The notes below the pieces were generated by a model that was given only the letters and a program-made list of their open reading frames with translations, did no database searches and was not told the DNA's origin. This document shows positions 1 through 5,143 of a DNA stretch of 5,143 nt, one piece after another. The position numbers and the translations under genes are program-made. This stretch comes from Burkholderiaceae bacterium. Lineage in GTDB: Bacteria > Pseudomonadota > Gammaproteobacteria > Burkholderiales > Burkholderiaceae_C. The stretch spans positions 1 through 5,143 of the forward strand of contig JAGOBT010000283.1 in assembly GCA_017999135.1 (NCBI GenBank), read 5' to 3'. Each line of letters opens with the position of its first letter. The stretch's first letter is position 1.

Positions 1-789
1 CGCCAGAGTGCCGACGCCGCCGCCCAGGCCAACCAGCTGGCCGCCAGCGCCCAGACCGTGGCCCAGCGCGGTGGCGACGTGGTCAGCCAGGTGGTGAGCA
101 CCATGGACGAGATCAACACCGCGTCCAGGCGCATCGCCGACATCATCGGCACCATCGACGGCATCGCCTTCCAGACCAACATCCTGGCGCTGAACGCGGC
201 GGTGGAAGCCGCCCGCGCGGGTGAACAGGGCCGCGGCTTTGCCGTGGTGGCGTCTGAAGTGCGCAGCCTGGCCCAGCGCAGCGCCGAGGCCGCCCGCGAG
301 ATCAAGACCCTGATCGGCACCAGCGTCGACAAGGTGGAGACCGGCACCCGCCTGGTGCAGGACGCCGGCAGCACCATGGGCGAGATCGTGGCCAGCGTGC
401 AGCGCGTGACCGACGTGATCGGCGAGATCACCGCCGCCGCGGCCGAGCAGAGCGAAGGCATCGGCCAGGTCAACGGCGCGGTGGCCAACCTCGACCAGAT
501 GACCCAGCAGAACGCGGCGCTGGTGGAAGAAAGCGCCGCCGCCGCCGAAAGCCTGAAGGACCAGGCTGGCCGCCTGGCCGGCGTGGTCGGCACCTTCCGG
601 GTGGACACGCTGCACAGCCCGGCTGCGCACGCCCCGGTGGCGCCGGCCCCCGCCCTGGCACCACGTGCCGCGGCGCCGGCACGCCACACGCCGGCGCCAG
701 CACGCGCCGCGCCTGCCCCGGTGCCCGCACCGGCCCCTGCCCACCGCCCTGACGTTGCCGTCGCGGGGTCGGACTGGGAATCGTTCTGA
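1..789 (+). CDS. Methyl-accepting chemotaxis protein MCP1, C-terminal part (5' end outside window)
   Basis: This is the cytoplasmic signalling half of a chemoreceptor, which controls CheA kinase through CheW. The frame is open from base 1, so the gene starts upstream. Aligned to MCP3 of this window, codon 1 matches about residue 307, so roughly 300 residues (sensor, membrane segments, HAMP, first methylation helix) are probably missing. Codons 50-90 hold the hairpin tip ([20 protein letters not shown], then [12 protein letters not shown]), as in E. coli Tsr/Tar. Codons 167-185 ([19 protein letters not shown]) match the C-terminal methylation helix. After about codon 201 comes a roughly 56-residue Ala/Pro-rich linker, then the terminal DWESF, an xWxxF pentapeptide like NWETF of Tar/Tsr. 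It is the only receptor here with this tail. MCP2 follows after 43 bases. The ligand cannot be inferred because the sensor domain is absent. The family assignment is very secure. Confidence 0.97.
   Translation, partial: RQSADAAAQANQLAASAQTVAQRGGDVVSQVVSTMDEINTASRRIADIIGTIDGIAFQTNILALNAAVEAARAGEQGRGFAVVASEVRSLAQRSAEAAREIKTLIGTSVDKVETGTRLVQDAGSTMGEIVASVQRVTDVIGEITAAAAEQSEGIGQVNGAVANLDQMTQQNAALVEESAAAAESLKDQAGRLAGVVGTFRVDTLHSPAAHAPVAPAPALAPRAAAPARHTPAPARAAPAPVPAPAPAHRPDVAVAGSDWESF
139..194 (+). repeat. 56-base block identical in all three MCP genes, copy 1
   Basis: Codes for the signalling hairpin tip ([18 protein letters not shown] plus the start of Asn). It is identical base for base to 1928-1983 and 4069-4124, silent positions included. 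The match with MCP2 extends left to 130 (65 bases); the match with MCP3 extends right to 200. Confidence 0.9.
604..771 (+). other. Ala/Pro-rich flexible linker region of MCP1
   Basis: About 56 codons between the end of the signalling helices and the terminal pentapeptide code almost entirely for Ala and Pro with scattered Arg and His, including several Ala-Pro repeats. Such low-complexity, unstructured tails in Tar/Tsr-type receptors act as flexible arms between the bundle and the CheR/CheB docking peptide. The E. coli arm is about 30-35 residues, so this one is longer and more proline-rich. The role is inferred from position; the composition is read directly. Confidence 0.8.
772..786 (+). 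other. C-terminal DWESF pentapeptide of MCP1 (CheR/CheB tether)
   Basis: The last five codons before the TGA read Asp-Trp-Glu-Ser-Phe. They keep the Trp and Phe of the xWxxF consensus (NWETF in E. coli Tar and Tsr), which binds the methyltransferase CheR and, more weakly, the methylesterase CheB. Location at the very C-terminus after a flexible linker is the expected arrangement. MCP2 ends in QVAPA and MCP3 in FRIAA, so neither has it. Confidence 0.88.
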
Positions 790-832
790 CCGGCGCCCAG
801 CCCACCCTGGCCGCGCACCACGAGACACCAGC

Positions 833-2404
833 ATGACCCATTCACCGCCCCTGATGCGTCGCTTCTCGATCCGCCTGCGCATGCATGGCGCCATCGCCAT
901 GGTGCTGGGCCTGTTTGCCCTGGTGGGCGCCATCGGCCTGCTGGGCGGCCGGCACCTGGCCGAGCTGAACACCGACTTCATGCACCACTCCATCAAGGAG
1001 GTGCGCAACGTGTCGGACGCGCGGCACAACCTGGGCGAGGTGCGGCGCCACGAGAAGGACATGGTCATCCACTACGAGGACGGCGTGGCCGTGCTCAAGT
1101 CGCGCGAGGCCTGGGCGGCCGCGCTGGCCAAGGCGCGCCAGGCCTTTGACGGCATGCTCGAAGGCGAAGAGGACGAAGGCAACCCGCTGGCCCGCGAGGC
1201 CCTGAAGGAACTGGTGGCCTATGAAGGCGCCACCGCCAAGGTGCTGGAGCAGATCCAGAACGGTGCCTACGACACCGCGCTGGCGGCCGACAAGATGCTG
1301 GCCCGCGCCAAGCAGCACGTGGCCGCGGCGGAAGCCAGGCTCGATGCCATTGACAAGATCGTCGCCGCCGAGGCCTCGGCCACCCAGGAGGAGTTCGGCG
1401 CGTCGATGCAGCACACCCTGTGGCTGTTCTTGGGCACGCTGGCCGTGGTGGTGCTGGCCGTGGTGCCGCTGACGCTGATGAATTCAAGCTCGATCATCCG
1501 CCCGATGCAGCAGGCGCGCGACCTGGCGCTGGCCATCGCCCAGGGCAATCTCACCCAGCCGGTGCAGGCCGAAGGCCAGGACGAAGCCGCCGAACTGCTG
1601 CGCGCCCTGGCCGGCATGCAGACCGCGCTGTCCGGCCTGGTGGGCGAGGTGCGGCAGGCGTCGGAGAGCATCCAGGGCGCCAGCAACGAGGTGGCCATGG
1701 GCAACCAGGACCTGAGCGGCCGCACCGAGCAGACCGCCAGCAGCCTGCAGCACACCGCCGGCGCCATGCAGCAGCTCACCCAGAGCGTGCAGCAGAGTGC
1801 CGAATCGGCCCGCGACGCCAGCGCGCTGGCCCAGTCGGCCAGCGGCGTGGCCGAGCGCGGCGGTGCCATGGTGGCCGAGGTGGTGCACACCATGGAAGAG
1901 ATCCATGCGTCCAGCCGCCGCATCGCCGACATCATCGGCACCATCGACGGCATCGCCTTCCAGACCAACATCCTGGCGCTGAATGCGGCGGTGGAAGCCG
2001 CCCGTGCCGGCGAGCAGGGCCGCGGCTTCGCGGTGGTGGCTGGCGAGGTACGCAGCCTGGCCCGGCGCAGCGCCGAGGCCGCCCGCGAGATCAAGAGCCT
2101 GATCGGCGCCAGCGTCGACAAGGTGGACGCCGGCACCCGCCTGGTGCAGGAAGCCGGCGGCACCATGGGCGAGATCGTCGCCAGCGTGCAGCGGGTGCAG
2201 GCCACCATCGAGACCATCAGCCGCGCCGCCAGCGAGCAGAGCCAGGGCATCGGCCAGATCAACGGCACGGTCAGCGGGCTCGACGGCATGACGCAGCAGA
2301 ACGCCGCGCTGGTGGAACAGAGCGCCGCCGCGGCCGAAAGCCTCAAGGACCAGGCCCAACGGCTGAACGCCGTGGTCTCCCGCTTCCAGGTGGCGCCGGC
2401 CTGA
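833..2404 (+). CDS. Methyl-accepting chemotaxis protein MCP2, complete, 523 aa
   Basis: Inner-membrane chemoreceptor that should relay a periplasmic signal to CheA via CheW. Residues 1-18 are a basic cytoplasmic start, TM1 is about 19-39, the periplasmic domain about 40-194, TM2 about 195-216, HAMP about 217-270 (conserved Pro224), and the signalling domain about 285-515. The periplasmic part is helix-rich, about 155 residues, compatible with a four-helix-bundle sensor, and carries a charged RRHEKD motif at 71-76. The first methylation helix is near 296-316 ([18 protein letters not shown]), the hairpin tip at 368-405, and the last methylation helix near 486-504. The protein ends in QVAPA with no pentapeptide. 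I chose ATG 833 because it directly precedes the basic segment and TM1, with a weak GAGA seven bases upstream; an in-frame start far inside MCP1 would add an implausible Arg-rich leader. ATG 854 is an alternative. It probably shares a transcript with MCP1. The ligand is unknown. Confidence 0.96.
   Translation: MTHSPPLMRRFSIRLRMHGAIAMVLGLFALVGAIGLLGGRHLAELNTDFMHHSIKEVRNVSDARHNLGEVRRHEKDMVIHYEDGVAVLKSREAWAAALAKARQAFDGMLEGEEDEGNPLAREALKELVAYEGATAKVLEQIQNGAYDTALAADKMLARAKQHVAAAEARLDAIDKIVAAEASATQEEFGASMQHTLWLFLGTLAVVVLAVVPLTLMNSSSIIRPMQQARDLALAIAQGNLTQPVQAEGQDEAAELLRALAGMQTALSGLVGEVRQASESIQGASNEVAMGNQDLSGRTEQTASSLQHTAGAMQQLTQSVQQSAESARDASALAQSASGVAERGGAMVAEVVHTMEEIHASSRRIADIIGTIDGIAFQTNILALNAAVEAARAGEQGRGFAVVAGEVRSLARRSAEAAREIKSLIGASVDKVDAGTRLVQEAGGTMGEIVASVQRVQATIETISRAASEQSQGIGQINGTVSGLDGMTQQNAALVEQSAAAAESLKDQAQRLNAVVSRFQVAPA
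1928..1983 (+). repeat. 56-base block identical in all three MCP genes, copy 2
   Basis: Same hairpin-tip block inside MCP2, identical to 139-194 and 4069-4124. The first difference on the right is a silent change in the next Asn codon (AAT here, AAC in the other two). Confidence 0.9.
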
Positions 2405-2424
2405 GGGCCGCGCGCCCCATCCAT

Positions 2425-2447
2425 GGCGCCGTGACCCGGCCGGCGCC
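2425..2447 (+). other. GC-rich stem-loop after MCP2
   Basis: Starting 20 bases after the MCP2 stop, GGCGCCG (2425-2431) and CGGCGCC (2441-2447) can pair as a 7-bp all-GC stem around a 9-base loop. No T-run follows, so it is not a convincing intrinsic terminator. It could stabilise the upstream mRNA or weaken read-through into the Cache gene. In DNA this GC-rich such stems also arise by chance. Confidence 0.3.
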
Positions 2448-2494
2448 CTGCCCCACGCCCCCCGGGTCCACACGCAACGGCCAACCACACGGCC

Positions 2495-2500
2495 AAGGAG
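2495..2500 (+). promoter_or_regulatory. Ribosome binding site of the solo Cache gene
   Basis: AAGGAG lies seven bases before ATG 2508, close to an ideal Shine-Dalgarno site and the strongest in the window. It fixes the start of the Cache gene and suggests efficient translation, in line with a soluble periplasmic protein needed in more copies than the receptors. The inference about abundance is mine. Confidence 0.85.
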
Positions 2501-2507
2501 CCACACC

Positions 2508-2972
2508 ATGCAGACACGACACATCCTCGGCACCGTCGCCCTCGCCCTGGGCCTGGCCTTCGGGCCCGCCGCCTTCGCCAAGGAAGGCAATGCCACCAAG
2601 GACGACGCGGTGGCCACCGTCAAGAAGGGCATCGCCTTCATCAAGGCCAACGGCAAGGACAAGGGCTATGCCGAGGTCAGCAACAAGGAAGGCCAGTTCA
2701 TCGACCGCGACCTGTACCTGGTGGTCTACGGCCTGGACGGCACGGTGCGCGCCCACGGCGCCAACGGCAAGATGGTCGGCAAGAACCTGATCGACCTGAA
2801 GGACGTGGACGGCAAGCCCTTCGTCAAGGAGCGTGTCGACCTCGCCCAGAGCAAGGGCACCTTCTGGCAGGACTACAAGTTCACCAACCCGGTGAGCAAG
2901 AAGATCGAGCCCAAGCAGATGTACTGCGAGAAGCTCGACGACGCCGTGGTCTGCGGCGGCATCTACAAGTGA
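2508..2972 (+). CDS. Secreted stand-alone single-Cache-domain protein, 154 aa
   Basis: Predicted periplasmic soluble protein. Residues 1-24 form a Sec signal peptide: basic MQTRH, a hydrophobic Ala/Leu/Gly core, and AFA|K as a likely signal peptidase I site. The mature part (about 130 residues, rich in Lys) fits a single Cache domain of the sCache_2 type: an amphipathic helix (about 33-48), strands with [20 protein letters not shown] (65-84), then [19 protein letters not shown] (90-108), a [10 protein letters not shown] strand (117-125) and a final hairpin ending CGGIYK. In Cache-containing receptors these segments build the small-molecule pocket. C140 and C149 could form a disulfide across the last hairpin. 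There is no membrane segment or output domain after the signal peptide, so it cannot signal alone. It sits between two receptor genes, 103 bases after MCP2 and 40 before MCP3, suggesting a ligand-binding partner for one of them. Homologues are sometimes labelled as histidine kinases, but no kinase domain is present. Confidence 0.88.
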   Translation: MQTRHILGTVALALGLAFGPAAFAKEGNATKDDAVATVKKGIAFIKANGKDKGYAEVSNKEGQFIDRDLYLVVYGLDGTVRAHGANGKMVGKNLIDLKDVDGKPFVKERVDLAQSKGTFWQDYKFTNPVSKKIEPKQMYCEKLDDAVVCGGIYK

Positions 2973-3000
2973 GCTTGGCCAGCCAGGCGGCCGAACGCGC

Positions 3001-3005
3001 AGGAG
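3001..3005 (+). promoter_or_regulatory. Ribosome binding site of MCP3
   Basis: AGGAG ends seven bases before ATG 3013, a good Shine-Dalgarno site that supports this start. It lies in the 40-base gap after the Cache gene, which leaves little room for a separate promoter, so the two genes are probably co-transcribed. Confidence 0.8.
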
Positions 3006-3012
3006 CACCCGC

Positions 3013-4542
3013 ATGAAACTCGGTACCAAGCTGCTTCTGGCACCGTTGCTGACAGGGCTGATCGCCCTGTCGGGCGGCGCCATCAATGCGTGGCTGGCCT
3101 CGCAGGAGGCCAGCCGCAACGCCGACGCGTTCCACGGCAACCTGGAAGCCTTGCGCACCCTGGGCCAGGCCAAGGAGCAGATGGGCACGCTGCACGCCGG
3201 CGTGTACCGCAGCCTGGCCCTGATGGCGTCGCTGGACGAGGCCGCAGTGGCCGCCTTCCGCAAGGACCTGAAGAACCAGGTCGAAGGCATCGTGCGTGTC
3301 AGTGCGGCGCTGGGCAGCCAGGGCGGCCAGGCCAGCGCCCAGCTCGACCAGGTGGCCCAGGCCCTCACCGCCTACGGCAAGCAGGCCGACAACGCTGTGG
3401 ACATGGCCTCGGTCGACCCCAACACCGGCGTGGCGGCGATGCAGAGCGCCGACGCCAGCTTCCAGAAGGCCAGCACGGCCATGGCCGCCATCGTGACCGG
3501 CATGGCCCAGGCGGCCGATGCCGCCGCCGACGAATCGGCCCAGCGGGCCCAGCGCAACACCCTGGCGCTGCTGGCGGCCAGCCTGGTGGCCACCGGCATC
3601 ACGCTGGCGCTGTGCGCGCTGATGCTGCGCCGGGTGATGGCCGCCGTGCGCCAGGCCCGGCAGGTGGCCGAAGCCGTGGCCCAGGGCGACCTGGCCGTGG
3701 CCGTGCACACCGACCGCCCCGACGAGATCGGCGACCTGCAGCGCGCCCTGGGCCAGATGACCCGACAGCTCGGTGCATCCCTGCAGACGGTGCAGCAGGT
3801 GGCGCAGCACATCGCCGGCGCCTCGGCCGAGATCGCCAGCGGCAACCAGGATCTGTCGGGCCGCACCGAGCAGACCGCCAGCAGCCTGCAGCAGGCCTCG
3901 TCGTCGCTGGTGCAACTGACCGGTGGCGTGCGCCAGACCGCCGACGCCGCCAGCGAAGCCAGCAGCCTGGCCAGCTCGGCCGCCGGCGTGGCGCGCCGTG
4001 GCGGCGAGGTGGTGGGCCAGGTGGTGGCCACCATGGACGAGATCAACAGCGCCTCGCGCCGCATCGGCGACATCATCGGCACCATCGACGGCATCGCCTT
4101 CCAGACCAACATCCTGGCGCTGAACGCGGCCGTGGAGGCCGCCCGTGCCGGCGAGCAGGGCCGCGGCTTTGCCGTGGTGGCCAGCGAAGTGCGCAGCCTG
4201 GCCCAGCGCAGTGCCGCCGCCGCGCGCGAGATCAAGGCCCTGATCGGCAACAGCGTCGACAAGGTCGAGGCGGGCGCGCGCCTGGTGCAGGCCGCGGGCG
4301 CCACCATGGACGAAATCGTCGCCAGCGTCGAGCGCGTGACCAGCGTGATCGGCGAGATCTCCACCGCCGCGGCCGAGCAGAGCGGCGGCATCGGGCAGGT
4401 CAGCAGCGCGGTGGGCAGCCTCGACGACATGACGCAGCAGAACGCGGCCCTGGTCGAGCAGAGCGCCGGCGCTGCCGAGCAGCTCAGCCAGCAGGCCCGC
4501 ACGCTGACCGGCACCGTGGCCCGCTTCCGCATCGCTGCCTGA
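3013..4542 (+). CDS. Methyl-accepting chemotaxis protein MCP3, complete, 509 aa
   Basis: Inner-membrane chemoreceptor. TM1 is about residues 7-28 after a short MKLGTK start; the periplasmic region about 29-182; TM2 about 183-205; HAMP about 206-259 ([16 protein letters not shown] at 234-249 is its second helix); the signalling domain about 275-505. The periplasmic part is Ala/Gln-rich, predicted helical, with a [16 protein letters not shown] stretch (61-76); it has no Cache or PAS features, so a helical-bundle sensor is most likely. The first methylation helix is near 284-302 ([18 protein letters not shown]), the hairpin tip at 355-392 with the Tsr-type [20 protein letters not shown], and the last methylation helix near 473-490. 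The end is ARFRIAA, with no CheR/CheB pentapeptide. Its signalling domain resembles MCP1 in several places ([17 protein letters not shown], RVTxVIGEI). It starts 40 bases after the Cache gene and ends about 20 bases before a sigma-28 promoter serving cheW. Ligand unknown. Confidence 0.96.
   Translation: MKLGTKLLLAPLLTGLIALSGGAINAWLASQEASRNADAFHGNLEALRTLGQAKEQMGTLHAGVYRSLALMASLDEAAVAAFRKDLKNQVEGIVRVSAALGSQGGQASAQLDQVAQALTAYGKQADNAVDMASVDPNTGVAAMQSADASFQKASTAMAAIVTGMAQAADAAADESAQRAQRNTLALLAASLVATGITLALCALMLRRVMAAVRQARQVAEAVAQGDLAVAVHTDRPDEIGDLQRALGQMTRQLGASLQTVQQVAQHIAGASAEIASGNQDLSGRTEQTASSLQQASSSLVQLTGGVRQTADAASEASSLASSAAGVARRGGEVVGQVVATMDEINSASRRIGDIIGTIDGIAFQTNILALNAAVEAARAGEQGRGFAVVASEVRSLAQRSAAAAREIKALIGNSVDKVEAGARLVQAAGATMDEIVASVERVTSVIGEISTAAAEQSGGIGQVSSAVGSLDDMTQQNAALVEQSAGAAEQLSQQARTLTGTVARFRIAA
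4069..4124 (+). repeat. 56-base block identical in all three MCP genes, copy 3
   Basis: Same hairpin-tip block inside MCP3. A second shared block, 35 bases over the first methylation helix, is identical between MCP2 (1718-1752) and MCP3 (3859-3893). Confidence 0.9.
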
Positions 4543-4562
4543 CTGCATCGATGGCCAAACGC

Positions 4563-4589
4563 TCAAGACCCGGCGCCCGGCGCCGATAA
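4563..4589 (+). promoter_or_regulatory. Sigma-28 (FliA) promoter upstream of cheW
   Basis: TCAAGACC (4563-4570), an 11-base spacer, then GCCGATAA (4582-4589). The -10 octamer equals the E. coli FliA consensus exactly, and the spacing matches TAAAGTTT-N11-GCCGATAA. The -35 reads TCAAG, a form I recall from flagellar and chemotaxis promoters of Pseudomonas and Burkholderiales. It lies between the MCP3 stop and cheW, pointing at cheW, with the -10 ending 57 bases before the ATG. This would give cheW its own late-flagellar transcription start near 4596. I found no equally good site elsewhere on either strand. Confidence 0.82.
4571..4585 (+). other. Inverted repeat inside the sigma-28 promoter spacer
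   Basis: CGGCGC-CCG-GCGCCG is a 6-bp GC palindrome with a 3-base centre that spans most of the spacer and the first half of the -10. No T-run follows, so it is not a normal terminator for MCP3. It could affect read-through from MCP3 or be a chance product of GC-rich sequence. Confidence 0.3.
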
Positions 4590-4597
4590 CTCCATCA

Positions 4598-4613
4598 CGG
4601 CAGACAGCTGCCG
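4598..4613 (+). other. Stem-loop at the predicted 5' end of the cheW transcript
   Basis: CGGCAG (4598-4603) and CTGCCG (4608-4613) pair perfectly around an ACAG loop, starting nine bases after the sigma-28 -10 and so at about the first transcribed bases. A hairpin there could protect the mRNA 5' end. No terminator-like T-run follows. Confidence 0.35.
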
Positions 4614-4646
4614 CCATCCACCAGCCCTCCCGGAGCCCGCACCGCC

Positions 4647-5143
4647 ATGGACATGATCACCGACGCCGCACAGGTGGCACGCCACGAAGCCAACCGCGCC
4701 ATCCAGGCCGCCGGCAGCCGCAGCAGCGGCGCCAGCCAGGCGGCGCATGGCGAGTACCTCACCTTCCGCCTCGGTGCCGAGGAGTACGGCATCGACATCC
4801 TGCGGGTGCAGGAGATCCGCTCCTACGAGCAGCCCACCCGCATCGCCAACGCGCCAGCCTTCCTGAAGGGCGTGGTCAACCTGCGTGGCGTGATCGTGCC
4901 CATCGTCGACCTGCGTCTGAAGCTGGGCTGCGACAGCGCCGAATACAACCACTTCACCGTGGTCATCGTGCTGAACGTGCGCGGCCGGGTGGTGGGTGCG
5001 GTGGTGGACTCGGTGTCCGACGTGCTGGAACTGTCGGGCGACGCCATCCGGCCGGCGCCACAGCTCAACGCCAGCATCGACGCGGGCTTCATCACCGGCA
5101 TCGGCAGCGTGGCCGACCGCATGCTGATCCTGATGGACATCGA
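4647..5143 (+). CDS. cheW: Chemotaxis coupling protein CheW (3' end outside window)
   Basis: CheW links receptor tips to the kinase CheA in the cytoplasmic array. The 165 visible residues match E. coli CheW almost throughout: [20 protein letters not shown] (46-65), [20 protein letters not shown] (66-85), IVDLRLKLG, then [23 protein letters not shown] and IRPAPQ, ending RMLILMDI. Glu56 and Arg80 correspond to E. coli Glu38 and Arg62, known interface residues. About 18 extra residues precede the domain, rich in Ala, Ser and Gly, probably a flexible leader. About 20-25 residues should be missing at the end, judging by E. coli. ATG 4647 is preceded by GGAG at 4632-4635, 11 bases away, a slightly long spacing; ATG 4653 is an alternative start. 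The gene lies 104 bases after MCP3 and has its own sigma-28 promoter. A long minus-strand reading frame across it is only a shadow. Confidence 0.97.
   Translation, partial: MDMITDAAQVARHEANRAIQAAGSRSSGASQAAHGEYLTFRLGAEEYGIDILRVQEIRSYEQPTRIANAPAFLKGVVNLRGVIVPIVDLRLKLGCDSAEYNHFTVVIVLNVRGRVVGAVVDSVSDVLELSGDAIRPAPQLNASIDAGFITGIGSVADRMLILMDI

Noticed and set aside
1..789. MCP1 as a pseudogene or truncated receptor
   Set aside because: The frame is open through the left edge and the C-terminus is intact down to the pentapeptide; the missing part is due to the window boundary.
665..832. An upstream in-frame start for MCP2 at 665
   Set aside because: It would add 56 Arg/Pro-rich residues overlapping the MCP1 tail in another frame, with no homology to receptor N-termini. 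ATG 833 places TM1 correctly.
2425..2447. Intrinsic terminator after MCP2
   Set aside because: The stem is strong but no T-rich tract follows, so it is listed only as a stem-loop.
2477..2496. Direct repeat ACGGCCAA (2477-2484 and 2489-2496) as an operator before the Cache gene
   Set aside because: Eight bases, no dyad symmetry, overlapping the ribosome binding site, and easily expected by chance in this composition.
2990..2997. GCCGAACG as a second sigma-28 -10 upstream of MCP3
   Set aside because: Two of eight bases deviate from the consensus and no TCAAG or TAAA lies at the required spacing.
2881..4617. A minus-strand open frame of 578 codons opposite MCP3
   Set aside because: It mirrors the MCP3 coding strand. 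High GC with G/C at third positions leaves antisense frames free of stops. The product is low-complexity (Gly, Ala, His, Leu) with no recognisable domain. The same holds for the long minus frames at 1267-2517, 1484-2662, 3372-4532 and 4563-4952.

Overview
The window reads as a chemotaxis receptor cluster from a GC-rich, motile Gram-negative bacterium, most likely a betaproteobacterium of the order Burkholderiales. The basis is the strong G/C preference at third codon positions, Tar/Tsr-type receptors with the enterobacterial-like signalling tip, a CheW close to that of E. coli, and a flagellar sigma-28 promoter with a TCAAG-type -35. Genus cannot be fixed from the sequence alone. All genes lie on the + strand and are closely packed; no intergenic gap exceeds about 105 bases. 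There are no RNA genes, mobile elements or CRISPR arrays.

Layout: (1) 1-789, the C-terminal half of a methyl-accepting chemotaxis protein (MCP1). It ends in a long Ala/Pro linker and a DWESF pentapeptide of the kind that tethers CheR/CheB. (2) 833-2404, a complete 523-aa transmembrane receptor (MCP2) with a helical periplasmic domain, HAMP and signalling domain, and no pentapeptide. (3) 2508-2972, a 154-aa secreted stand-alone single-Cache protein. (4) 3013-4542, a second complete receptor of 509 aa (MCP3), again with a helical periplasmic domain and no pentapeptide. (5) 4647 to the right edge, the coupling protein CheW, lacking only its last residues. A near-consensus sigma-28 (FliA) promoter at 4563-4589 lies between MCP3 and cheW.

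How the parts fit: the MCPs would sense periplasmic signals and, through their conserved hairpin tips, form arrays with CheW and CheA (CheA is not in the window). Only MCP1 carries the C-terminal tether for the adaptation enzymes, so it could serve MCP2 and MCP3 in mixed arrays. The solo Cache protein between two receptors whose own sensory domains look purely helical suggests a soluble periplasmic ligand-binding partner; that is inference from order and domain type. The three signalling domains share a 56-base block identical in all three genes, including silent positions, while adjoining stretches differ at many silent positions. This hints at gene conversion or unusual codon constraint.
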